This document shows positions 25,776-32,747 of a stretch of 64,000 nucleotides of DNA, piece by piece; positions within the stretch are counted from its first letter, which is position 1, and every line of letters starts with the position of its first letter. Source of the stretch: CAVPJW01 sp963705525 (GTDB taxonomy: Bacteria > Acidobacteriota > Vicinamibacteria > Vicinamibacterales > CAVPJW01); NCBI GenBank assembly GCA_963705525.1, contig CAVPJW010000004.1:186001-250000 (forward strand), read 5' to 3'. Position numbers and translations under genes: made by a program. A model generated the notes under the pieces. It saw only the letters and a list, made by a program, of their open reading frames with translations, ran no database searches and was not told the origin of the DNA.

Positions 25776-26696
25776 CTATCTCATGTCGATGGCGACGTCC
25801 TCGGCCACTCCGCCCATGATGGTGTAGGTGCCGGGGACCTCCTGCAGGATCGATCCGGGCACGAGGGTGTTGACGGGACCGTGTGCGACGAGCCGCGCGA
25901 TGAAACGCTGCCAGCTCACGCCGCCGCCGAGATAGCCGTCGAGCCAGAAGCTGCGGTCGCGCGCACCGAGAATGTCTCTCGGGCCGATCGAGTTTGCCTT
26001 GGGCGGCACCCACGACCAGTCTCCACCGAAGGAGTGCAACGCGTTCTGCATGATCGTCATCGGATGAAGCTCGACCAGGCGCGCGCCTGACTGCTTGTAT
26101 GCGTTCAGATCGGTCCCAAACTCGAATCCCAGGTGCGCCTCCCAGAACGCGATGTGCCCGCACCACCCGATGCCTCCGTAGCAGACGTCGGCACCGCCCG
26201 CATCCTCAATCATCCGGCTGTAGTGTCCAATCTTCTCCCGGGTCGGGAAATGAATCTGCTCGAGGGGAGGACGGAGATCGGCATCGATCAGAGAAAAGAA
26301 ATTGGCCATCATCGCCCGCTGGAAGGACCCGGGCCAGTCGAGCGGCGCCGTATTTCCATGTTCGTCGGCGTACTCGTCCATATTGAACGTCGTGACATGG
26401 TGACACGGCAATCGGAGCTCATTGATCAGGCCCGCCGCGAACGCATACTGCGGCATGGGTCCGACCGGAAAGATCCCGACAAACCTGCGGCCCTCGTCGA
26501 GGGCTCGACGAATGCGGCCCACGATGTCGAGCGCAAACTCGAAGTAGAACGTCGAGGGGTCTTCAACGATGCGAATCTTGAAATCCGGATTCTTGTGGCG
26601 CGTGATCTCGCCCTTTGAAATGCGGCGCACACGCTCGCAGGCGATCCGATCGCGGAACGGAATGAAGCCGGACAGCTCGTAGGAAAACCCGCTCAT
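25776..26696 (-). CDS. Glucosamine-6-phosphate isomerase/deaminase (NagB)-like protein
   Basis: 306 residues from ATG 26696, with GGGAG 8 bases upstream. FNMDEYADEHGN (catalytic Asp of the NagB ring-opening step) and GIGWCGHIAFWEAH (corresponding to the GxGxDGHIAF of NagB) are visible, with the Asp of GxDGH replaced by Cys. The family converts glucosamine-6-phosphate to fructose-6-phosphate and ammonia. The altered loop and long N-terminus suggest a related substrate rather than the standard one. It lies 32 bp before the PIG-L gene. Confidence 0.82.
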   Translation of the reverse strand: MSGFSYELSGFIPFRDRIACERVRRISKGEITRHKNPDFKIRIVEDPSTFYFEFALDIVGRIRRALDEGRRFVGIFPVGPMPQYAFAAGLINELRLPCHHVTTFNMDEYADEHGNTAPLDWPGSFQRAMMANFFSLIDADLRPPLEQIHFPTREKIGHYSRMIEDAGGADVCYGGIGWCGHIAFWEAHLGFEFGTDLNAYKQSGARLVELHPMTIMQNALHSFGGDWSWVPPKANSIGPRDILGARDRSFWLDGYLGGGVSWQRFIARLVAHGPVNTLVPGSILQEVPGTYTIMGGVAEDVAIDMR

Positions 26697-26758
26697 TCAC
26701 GCGACTCCCTGATGGAACCAATTGTTGTCGTCGATTGACACTCTGGGTTACTCAACCT

Positions 26759-27766
26759 TCATGCCTGGGTGGTCAGTCGAATCGGCAACCCCGCTTCCAC
26801 CGATTCGCGGCACGCCGCCATCACCCGCATGACCGCGAGAGATTCCTCGGGCGGACACAAGTCCGGCGGCAGCCCGAGGCTGACCTGCCGGGCAAAATAT
26901 CTCAACTGTTCGACGTAGGCGTCGGTCTTCTCCACGGGCACTTCGAAGGGCGCCTTGCCCGCTTCGTAGAGATGCACTCGCCGTTCCGCCGCCGCGCGCT
27001 CTTCGATGTTCCCCACCACTCGCCAGTCGTAATCGATCGTCGCAGTCGAACCTGATGCCCGCAGTCCCATCCGGAACGGCCAGCCGGGCGGCATCAGATA
27101 ACTCGCTTCGATGTGCGCCAGGGAGGTGGCATAGCCGAGAGTGGTCACGACGTGGTCCCACGAGCCTGTCGCCGATCTCAGGCCTCGAGCGGAGACTATC
27201 TCTGGGGGTCCCAGCAGCCAATGCACGAAGTCGATGTCATGAACCTGCAGGTCCAGCAGGCAGCCGCCGCTCTTTGCCGGATCGCGAAACCAGCTTCCCC
27301 AGGGGGGATAGGTGGCCAACCGCCACGCGCTCACGGTCTGCACCTCGCCGATGCGCCCCGACTGGATGGTCTCTCGCACGCGGACGTACTCGGGCCAGAA
27401 TCGCAGCACCTGCGCAATCATCAGCGTCACGCCCTCGGCCCGGACGACCTGGAGCATGCGCTCCGCGCTCGGCACGTCGAGGGCAAAAGGCTTCTCGCAG
27501 AGGATGTGTTTGCCGGCGCGCGCAGCGGCGATGACGAATTCTTCGTGCAGGAACGTTGGCACGCAGATGATGACACCGTCGATGGATCGATCGTGCAGCA
27601 GATCCGCCGGGCGATCGTAGATCTGCAGCCGAGGGTAGCGAACGAGAACGCCTTCTCCGCTGCTCGAACGCGTCGCGGCCACAATCGCCGCGTCTGGAAT
27701 TTGCTCGGCCGCGGAGAGATGGGTAGTCGCGATGTGGCCAAGACCGATGATGCCGAGACGAATCAT
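26759..27766 (-). CDS. Gfo/Idh/MocA-family NAD(P)-dependent sugar oxidoreductase
   Basis: 335 residues. The Rossmann motif LGIIGLGHIATTH at the N-terminus and the EKPFALD catalytic Lys-Pro motif (HILCEKPFALDV) define the family, which oxidises or reduces hydroxyls of sugars and inositols. ATG 27766 overlaps the aminotransferase stop by 4 bp (ATGA), so translation is coupled. Paired with a DegT aminotransferase it could introduce a keto group at the position that is aminated, as in kanosamine-type pathways. Confidence 0.92.
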   Translation of the reverse strand: MIRLGIIGLGHIATTHLSAAEQIPDAAIVAATRSSSGEGVLVRYPRLQIYDRPADLLHDRSIDGVIICVPTFLHEEFVIAAARAGKHILCEKPFALDVPSAERMLQVVRAEGVTLMIAQVLRFWPEYVRVRETIQSGRIGEVQTVSAWRLATYPPWGSWFRDPAKSGGCLLDLQVHDIDFVHWLLGPPEIVSARGLRSATGSWDHVVTTLGYATSLAHIEASYLMPPGWPFRMGLRASGSTATIDYDWRVVGNIEERAAAERRVHLYEAGKAPFEVPVEKTDAYVEQLRYFARQVSLGLPPDLCPPEESLAVMRVMAACRESVEAGLPIRLTTQA

Positions 27767-29082
27767 GCCCCGCCGCCCCCACCTGATGCTGGTCGAGCGG
27801 CAAGATGACGCCGTTCGTCGTAGATCTTCTGAACCGCTTCGGCAATCGACATCGTGTCTTCGGTCGATCCCAGGAGCAGCCTGTGCTCGAGCCAGACGGT
27901 CTCACGACACGCCTGTTCGGCCCGGGGACAGGCGTCGGCGAATGCGGCATAGTCGATCTCGCGGTCGTAGTGGCCGCATGTGATTGGACACCCGCGTGGA
28001 TAAAACGCCTGATTCAAGAACATCGGGTTGCGGTAGAGGGGATGCGCGTATCCCTCGAAACACGGCACACCCTCGCTCGTCAGCGCGGCGACAAATCGGT
28101 CGCGCGGGATGCCGAAACGCAACTCGTCGAATCTGAAGATGTAGATGTGATAGGTGTGATTCGTGGTGTCGGGTCGGACCGCAAGCGGCTGGACTCCCGG
28201 GATCTCGCGAAGTTGTGCACTCAGCAGCCGGGCGTTCTCGACGCGGCGGGCATTCTGCTCATCGAGCCGCTGAAGCTGCTGAAGGAGAATGGCCGCCTGG
28301 AATTCGGTCAGGCGGTAGTTCCAGCCGAGGCGATGGTGCTCGTACCACGGTCTGCCCGCGTCGCGGCCGAGCCAGAGATAGGACTCACAGAGAGAGGCCA
28401 CGTCCTGTCGGTTCGTGGTAACGAGGCCTCCCTCCCCGGCCGTCATGTTCTTCGACGCCTGGAAGCTGAACGTTCCCGCATCGCCCATGCTGCCGAGGCC
28501 CCTGCCCCTCCAAGTGCCGCCGTGCCCGTGCGCGGCATCTTCGACGACTCTCAGGCCTCGCGTGGCGGCCATGTCCAGGATGGCGCCCATGTCCGCTGCC
28601 TGACCCGCAAAGTGGACCGGGACGATCGCCCTGGTCCTCGGCGTCAAGGCATGCTCGACACTGCGCGCATCGATGTTCAATGTATCGGCTTCGACATCGA
28701 CGAAGATCGGCACGGCATTGACGGCAAGCGCGGCGCTGGCGGTGGCGATGAATGAGTAGGCTGGAACGATGACCTCGTCGCCGGGCCCGACGCCCAGAGC
28801 TTTCAGCGCTATCTCGAGCGCCGCTGTGCCGTTCGCACAGGCGATCCCGAACCGGGCACCCTGCCGCGCAGCGAAGCGATCCTGAAATTCGGCGACTCTC
28901 GATCGAGTCTGCCCAACGGCCGGTTCCTGCAGCTCGACACCCTCACCGTACGAGAAACGCCACCATTTCCCGCTGTGCAGGACGTCGAGCAACGCCCGTT
29001 CTTCTCGGGAGTCCCAGATCGGCCAGGAGGGAAAGGGTCGGGTTCTGATCGGCTCGCCACCCAGAAGGGCCAGCCGGCTCAC
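27763..29082 (-). CDS. DegT/DnrJ/EryC1/StrS-family PLP aminotransferase
   Basis: 439 residues from GTG 29082. GDEVIVPAYSFIATASA (substrate and cofactor region), VVEDAAHGHGG (PLP Asp) and FSFQASKNMTAGEGGLVTTN with the Schiff-base Lys in ASKNMTAG identify a sugar aminotransferase. First gene of the minus-strand operon: aminotransferase, dehydrogenase, NagB-like, PIG-L, ceramidase-like. The gene order reads as synthesis or breakdown of an amino sugar and removal of its acyl group. Confidence 0.92.
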   Translation of the reverse strand: MSRLALLGGEPIRTRPFPSWPIWDSREERALLDVLHSGKWWRFSYGEGVELQEPAVGQTRSRVAEFQDRFAARQGARFGIACANGTAALEIALKALGVGPGDEVIVPAYSFIATASAALAVNAVPIFVDVEADTLNIDARSVEHALTPRTRAIVPVHFAGQAADMGAILDMAATRGLRVVEDAAHGHGGTWRGRGLGSMGDAGTFSFQASKNMTAGEGGLVTTNRQDVASLCESYLWLGRDAGRPWYEHHRLGWNYRLTEFQAAILLQQLQRLDEQNARRVENARLLSAQLREIPGVQPLAVRPDTTNHTYHIYIFRFDELRFGIPRDRFVAALTSEGVPCFEGYAHPLYRNPMFLNQAFYPRGCPITCGHYDREIDYAAFADACPRAEQACRETVWLEHRLLLGSTEDTMSIAEAVQKIYDERRHLAARPASGGGGGA

Positions 29083-29163
29083 GCGCGTCTCCGTCGCCAG
29101 ACCACGCCAGATTGTAGATCCTGTGGGCCGGACGTGGCGACGTTCACGACACGGCGTCTGACA

Positions 29164-29421
29164 TCACGACGACCAGCGCCACTCCTTCTCGGTTGTCCTC
29201 GTGGCAGATGGGTTGTCGCGATGTCCCAGGGCAATTCCGGTGGCAGGCGTCCACGAGGGAGGATCGCTGGCGGGAAACGAGTCATTAAGGGCTTCAGAGA
29301 TCGGATCGAGACGCGGAGTCGGCGAGGAGGCCTCTCTCCTCGCCAGCCATGCCTGGAGCAGGCTGAGGTCATCGCGACCCGTGGCCGCGCGATAGGCGAT
29401 CACGGCAGCCGCGATGGCCAT
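29164..29421 (-). CDS. Small membrane-anchored protein with conserved SFPASDPPSW motif
   Basis: 85 residues from ATG 29421 (GGTGGAG upstream); GTG 29457 is the alternative start. A hydrophobic segment (MAIAAAVIAYRAA) is followed by a polar part containing NDSFPASDPPSWTPATG, a motif I recognise from many small uncharacterised proteins of soil bacteria. It is preceded by a strong sigma-54 promoter candidate and is divergent from csbD, which supports that it is a real gene. Function unknown. Confidence 0.6.
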   Translation of the reverse strand: MAIAAAVIAYRAATGRDDLSLLQAWLARREASSPTPRLDPISEALNDSFPASDPPSWTPATGIALGHRDNPSATRTTEKEWRWSS

Positions 29422-29485
29422 GGCCGCTCCACCGAGCGATTTGCGACGGAAGCCCACCGCGGCACACAGAACCGTAGGTGAGTTT

Positions 29486-29501
29486 TGCAACCCGCGTACC
29501 G
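29486..29501 (-). promoter_or_regulatory. Sigma-54 promoter candidate (SFPASDPPSW gene)
   Basis: On the minus strand CGGTACGCGGGTTGCA matches 10 of 12 defined consensus positions. Predicted start near 29475, 54 nt before ATG 29421. Confidence 0.65.
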
Positions 29502-29594
29502 ACGGAGCGCACCGCCCAAGGGATGCTGCTGTCCGGAATTGATGCGCTGCCGCGCCTGCGCCGTGATGCTTGCGCCTGGATTTCCCTAACCAAC

Positions 29595-29610
29595 TGGAAT
29601 GAGAGATGCA
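29595..29610 (+). promoter_or_regulatory. Sigma-54 promoter candidate (csbD)
   Basis: TGGAATGAGAGATGCA matches 9 of 12 positions with correct GG-N10-GC spacing. Predicted start near 29621, 24 nt before ATG 29645. Divergent to the promoter at 29486-29501. Confidence 0.55.
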
Positions 29611-29644
29611 ACCTGGATCCCCAACCCAACAAGGAGCTATGGGC

Positions 29645-29851
29645 ATGAACCAGGACATCCTCGAAGGCAAATGGAGACAACTGAGCGGCGACATCAAGCG
29701 GCGGTGGGGAAAGCTGACCGACGATGACGTGGACATCGCGAAGGGCGATCTGGACGTCCTCGCGGGAAAGCTTCAGGAACGATACGGCTATGCGAGAGAT
29801 CGGGCGCGACGCGAGATCGAAGACTTTGTCGCCGTACAGGACGAAGAGTAG
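29645..29851 (+). CDS. CsbD-family stress protein
   Basis: 68 residues. MNQDILEGKWRQLSGDIKRR followed by WGKLTDDDVDIAKGDLDVLA is the CsbD signature, a small abundant cytoplasmic protein induced by general stress in many bacteria, mechanism unknown. ATG 29645 has AAGGAG 8 bases upstream; ATG 29639 is too close to it. Monocistronic, ended by a palindrome at 29888-29912. Confidence 0.9.
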   Translation: MNQDILEGKWRQLSGDIKRRWGKLTDDDVDIAKGDLDVLAGKLQERYGYARDRARREIEDFVAVQDEE

Positions 29852-29887
29852 GCTTGCAGCAGACGGGCCATCGCCCGCGACACGGGA

Positions 29888-29912
29888 CGGAGCCGGCGTC
29901 CAGCCGGCTCCG
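29888..29912. terminator. Bidirectional hairpin between csbD and the NtrC-type regulator
   Basis: CGGAGCCGGC (29888-29897) and GCCGGCTCCG (29903-29912) form a perfect 10-bp GC-rich stem with a 5-base loop between convergent genes. No T run, so its terminator role is inferred from position. Confidence 0.6.
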
Positions 29913-29920
29913 CCAACGCG

Positions 29921-31360
29921 TCAGTTGTGAGTTTCCGCGTCGGGTGAGCGATCCTTGCGCCTGACCACTCGCGCCTGGCCGTCGAGCTTGTGCTTCTTCA
30001 GCTTGCTGTAGAGCGTCGGGCGGTAAACACCGAGGATCCTCGCCGCTTCCCGCTTGTTGCCCCGCGTTCTCTCGAGCGTCTGCAGCAGCACGAGCTTCTC
30101 GATCTCCGCGAGCGTGCAGTGTTGAGGCGCAACAAAAGTCGACGCCGTCGATTGATCGGCGCGATGCATGGCTTCAGGCAAATCTTCGATGCCAATCTCG
30201 TTCGTCTGACTCATGATGATCGCCCGCTCCATGACGTTCTCCAGCTCGCGCACGTTGCCTGGCCATCTGTAGCCCTGCAGCAACCGCCTCGCATCCGCGC
30301 TGATGGTCTCCACCTCGCGCTGGTGCTGCTTCGACAGCTTCCCCAAGAAGTGCTCCGCAAGAACCGGAATGTCTTCGGGTCGCTCGCGAAGCGGAGGAAC
30401 CGGCAGGCTGACGGTATTGATGCGGAAGTACAGGTCTTCTCTGATCTTGCCTTCGCTGAGCGCGGCTTCGATATTGATATTCGTGGCGCACATCAGCCGG
30501 AAGTTCGGACGCACGATGCGTGTCTGACCAACCGGACGAAATTCCCGCTCCTGAAGAACGCGCAACAGCTTGGCCTGCAGGTGGGCCGGCATCTCGCCGA
30601 TTTCATCGAGGAGCAAGCTGCCGCCGTCAGCCATCTCGATGAGGCCAATCTTGTCGGAGACGGCGCCGGTAAACGCGCCGCGCCCATGGCCGAAGAGCTC
30701 AGACTCGATCAGGTCGGACGGAATCGCCGCGCAGTTGATCTTGATGAAAGGCCGCGCGGATCGCCTGCTCAGCTGATGGATAGCCTCGGCGACGAGCTCT
30801 TTCCCCGTACCGTTCTCCCCGTGAATGAGGACGCTGGCATCTGTCGGAGCCACGGCCTTGATCATTTCGAACAGCTGCAGCATCTTGGGGCTTCGGCCCA
30901 CGAGATTCGGAACCAGGACGCGCGACTCGAGCTCGGCCCTCAACGCCCGATTCTCGGCGGACAGCGTCGCACGCTCCGAGGCCTTCTCCATCAGCGCGAG
31001 CACGACGCTGACCTCGATCGGCTTCTCGACGAAGCTGAACGCGCCGGCCTTCATCGCCTCCACCGCAGTCGTCACGCTTCCGTAACCCGTGACCATGATG
31101 ACCTCCGTCGCGGGCCTGGCCTGGCGGAACCTCTTGAGTAGTTCCAGCCCGTCGACATCCGGGAGCCGCACGTCCATCAGAGCGAGATCCGGATGCCAGC
31201 TGTCGCGAATCTGCTCCGCGGATGCACCATCGGACGCCGTCCTCACATCGTATCCATGGTGCTCGAGAAGCAGCTTCAAACATTCAGACGCATCCCGTTC
31301 GTCATCGATGGCCAGGACTTTCGTGGGGTTCGCCATCTGTCCGTCGGCTCGAATTGTCAT
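29921..31360 (-). CDS. Sigma-54-dependent response regulator, NtrC family (regulator A)
   Basis: 479 residues: receiver domain 10-125 with phosphoacceptor Asp63 (ALMDVRLPDVDG), AAA+ domain about 150-390 with Walker A GENGTGKE (181-188) and the sigma-54 contact loop GAFTGA (228-233), and a C-terminal Fis-type helix-turn-helix (TRGNKREAARILGVYRPTLY). GAGGGG lies 6 bases before ATG 31360. It activates sigma-54 promoters once phosphorylated. The recognition helix (ILGVYRPTLYSKLKK) is identical in the second regulator at 48480. No kinase is adjacent; the two hybrid kinases in the island are candidates. Confidence 0.95.
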   Translation of the reverse strand: MTIRADGQMANPTKVLAIDDERDASECLKLLLEHHGYDVRTASDGASAEQIRDSWHPDLALMDVRLPDVDGLELLKRFRQARPATEVIMVTGYGSVTTAVEAMKAGAFSFVEKPIEVSVVLALMEKASERATLSAENRALRAELESRVLVPNLVGRSPKMLQLFEMIKAVAPTDASVLIHGENGTGKELVAEAIHQLSRRSARPFIKINCAAIPSDLIESELFGHGRGAFTGAVSDKIGLIEMADGGSLLLDEIGEMPAHLQAKLLRVLQEREFRPVGQTRIVRPNFRLMCATNINIEAALSEGKIREDLYFRINTVSLPVPPLRERPEDIPVLAEHFLGKLSKQHQREVETISADARRLLQGYRWPGNVRELENVMERAIIMSQTNEIGIEDLPEAMHRADQSTASTFVAPQHCTLAEIEKLVLLQTLERTRGNKREAARILGVYRPTLYSKLKKHKLDGQARVVRRKDRSPDAETHN

Positions 31361-31518
31361 GGAACACCCCTCAGCCTCATATGACTGCGTATTGTAGTTC
31401 CGACACAGGGCCTCTTGAGCCGCCTCGTCGCGGCCCCTGAACGTCCTCGCGGGCTCAATAACTTAGCGCACGCGCCGTATCAGAAGTTCTCGTGTGCCGT
31501 CCGATATCACGTCACCTC

Positions 31519-31534
31519 TGCAGTTTGCGTGCCG
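31519..31534 (-). promoter_or_regulatory. Sigma-54 promoter candidate (regulator A, possible autoregulation)
   Basis: On the minus strand CGGCACGCAAACTGCA matches 10 of 12 defined positions. Predicted start near 31508, giving a long leader of about 148 nt before ATG 31360. Confidence 0.6.
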
Positions 31535-31591
31535 CCGAGGCCGCACGACAACGAATAGTAATCTGTTGCGACAACAGCTGCCAGAATGGAA

Positions 31592-31622
31592 CAAGGAGTG
31601 AGGCTTGTGCCCTCACTCCTTG
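31592..31622. terminator. Perfect 12-bp hairpin after ytxH-like gene
   Basis: CAAGGAGTGAGG (31592-31603) pairs with CCTCACTCCTTG (31611-31622) across a 7-base loop, about 90 bp after the stop of the YtxH gene on the minus strand. No long T run follows. Confidence 0.6.
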
Positions 31623-31714
31623 AAGGGAGCGGCTAGTTCCCTCGCTTGATCGCGAAGGAGGCAGGCACGGGATGATTCCCGATGGTGATCATCCCAGCAA
31701 TCTCGACGCCAAGA

Positions 31715-32044
31715 TCATCGGGACGACTGATCGAGCGACGCAGGGATACGGTCATCGGCACTAACGGCAGTCTCTCGTGCCTGTTCGAACGCCTCGCGTC
31801 CTTTTCGAAACGCGCCGCGCCCGCGCTGCATGAGATCGACCACGCGCAACGACGCACGGTTGTACGACTCAGCGGCGTTTCTCTGAAATTTCTCCGCCGA
31901 CGTGCCCAGCTGACTTCGCAATTCGGAGCCGGTTTTGGGCGCGAGCAAGAGGCCAAGTCCGGCGCCGACAAGCGCGCCGGCCACCAGACCGGTCAGAAAG
32001 GCCCGGTTGTGGCCATTATCGAGACGATCTCCGTTGGAAGACAT
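31715..32044 (-). CDS. YtxH-domain membrane protein
   Basis: 109 residues from ATG 32044, with AGGAGGTAG upstream. One glycine-rich transmembrane helix (AFLTGLVAGALVGAGLGLLL) is followed directly by APKTGSELRSQL, the YtxH signature, and a charged helical tail. Such proteins are linked to general stress in Bacillus; molecular role unknown. It starts 17 bp after the stop of the DUF948-like gene, so the pair is an operon. Confidence 0.85.
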   Translation of the reverse strand: MSSNGDRLDNGHNRAFLTGLVAGALVGAGLGLLLAPKTGSELRSQLGTSAEKFQRNAAESYNRASLRVVDLMQRGRGAFRKGREAFEQARETAVSADDRIPASLDQSSR

Positions 32045-32061
32045 CACTACCTCCTGATCCG

Positions 32062-32463
32062 TTAACCGGCGCGTCGGGACGACCGCGACTGCATCACATT
32101 CATCGCAGCTCGAACACCTCGAGCCAGCCCGATAACCGGCCACGCCTTCCTCAGAAGTTCGTGGCGCACAATCGTGCCGGTTCGTTCGACTCGTGTCTGC
32201 AACCACTGCATGGATCGCTCGACGGCATCAACCTGCGCATTGACGCGCTCCAGTACCCGTTTGAAGTCATCGGTGGTTTGATTGACCCTGGCCACCAGCG
32301 GCACCATCTGATGCCGTTCGAATTCATCGAGCCGCCTGGTGAGCGATTCCCACCGCCGGTATGCGACGTAGCACACGATCACCACAATCAGCAGCTGGAG
32401 AACGTTCACGATTGCCACAATTCCCAGGAGCAGATTGGTCGTGCCGAGGCTCGGGTCTGTCAT
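32062..32463 (-). CDS. DUF948-like single-helix membrane protein
   Basis: 133 residues from ATG 32463 (GTG 32496 is also in frame). A transmembrane helix (LLGIVAIVNVLQLLIVVIVC) is followed by long amphipathic helices (TTDDFKRVLERVNAQVDAVE) and an Arg-rich tail. This organisation matches DUF948 proteins, which commonly pair with YtxH genes as here. Probably an envelope or membrane-scaffold protein induced by stress. Confidence 0.75.
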   Translation of the reverse strand: MTDPSLGTTNLLLGIVAIVNVLQLLIVVIVCYVAYRRWESLTRRLDEFERHQMVPLVARVNQTTDDFKRVLERVNAQVDAVERSMQWLQTRVERTGTIVRHELLRKAWPVIGLARGVRAAMNVMQSRSSRRAG

Positions 32464-32542
32464 GTCAGGTCCAGGGAAATGGTGCTCGCGCGCCACACAT
32501 TCATGGGGAATCCTTTCTGGCCGGTGGTCCGGAAGTCGGGTA

Positions 32543-32558
32543 TGCTAAAAGCAGGCCA
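32543..32558 (-). promoter_or_regulatory. Sigma-54 promoter candidate (DUF948-ytxH operon)
   Basis: On the minus strand TGGCCTGCTTTTAGCA matches 9 of 12 positions with correct spacing. Predicted start near 32532, 69 nt before ATG 32463. Confidence 0.5.
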
Positions 32559-32711
32559 GTTACAGATGCTATGAGAGTCGGCGCCAATCCATCGATTCTC
32601 CGGTGGGTGTCACGTCTCTAGGGTCTCTGGATGTAGCGAATCCAGTCACACCTTCCACCTCATTGCGATAAGTCCGCAACAGGCCTTCCGTCAATCACCG
32701 TACCATCCGGC

Positions 32712-32727
32712 CGGCCGTTTTCTTGCA
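32712..32727 (+). promoter_or_regulatory. Sigma-54 promoter candidate (cyclic glucan synthase)
   Basis: CGGCCGTTTTCTTGCA matches 8 of 12 positions, with the whole -12 half TTGCA perfect and GG-N10-GC spacing. Predicted start near 32738, just before GTG 32748 and 40 nt before ATG 32778. Confidence 0.5.
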
Positions 32728-32747
32728 CTCGTGACGTCGAGTGTGGT

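Larger units (their letters stand above)
31361..31714. other. Intergenic region without recognised gene
   Basis: I see no convincing coding frame in these 354 bp. They hold a sigma-54 promoter candidate at 31519-31534 pointing to regulator A and a perfect hairpin at 31592-31622. Confidence 0.7.

Noticed and set aside
29501..29736. Extension of the SFPASDPPSW frame upstream to 29736
   Set aside because: The sequence before 29457 shows no similarity, overlaps csbD and lies upstream of the predicted transcript start; only the shorter gene is supported.
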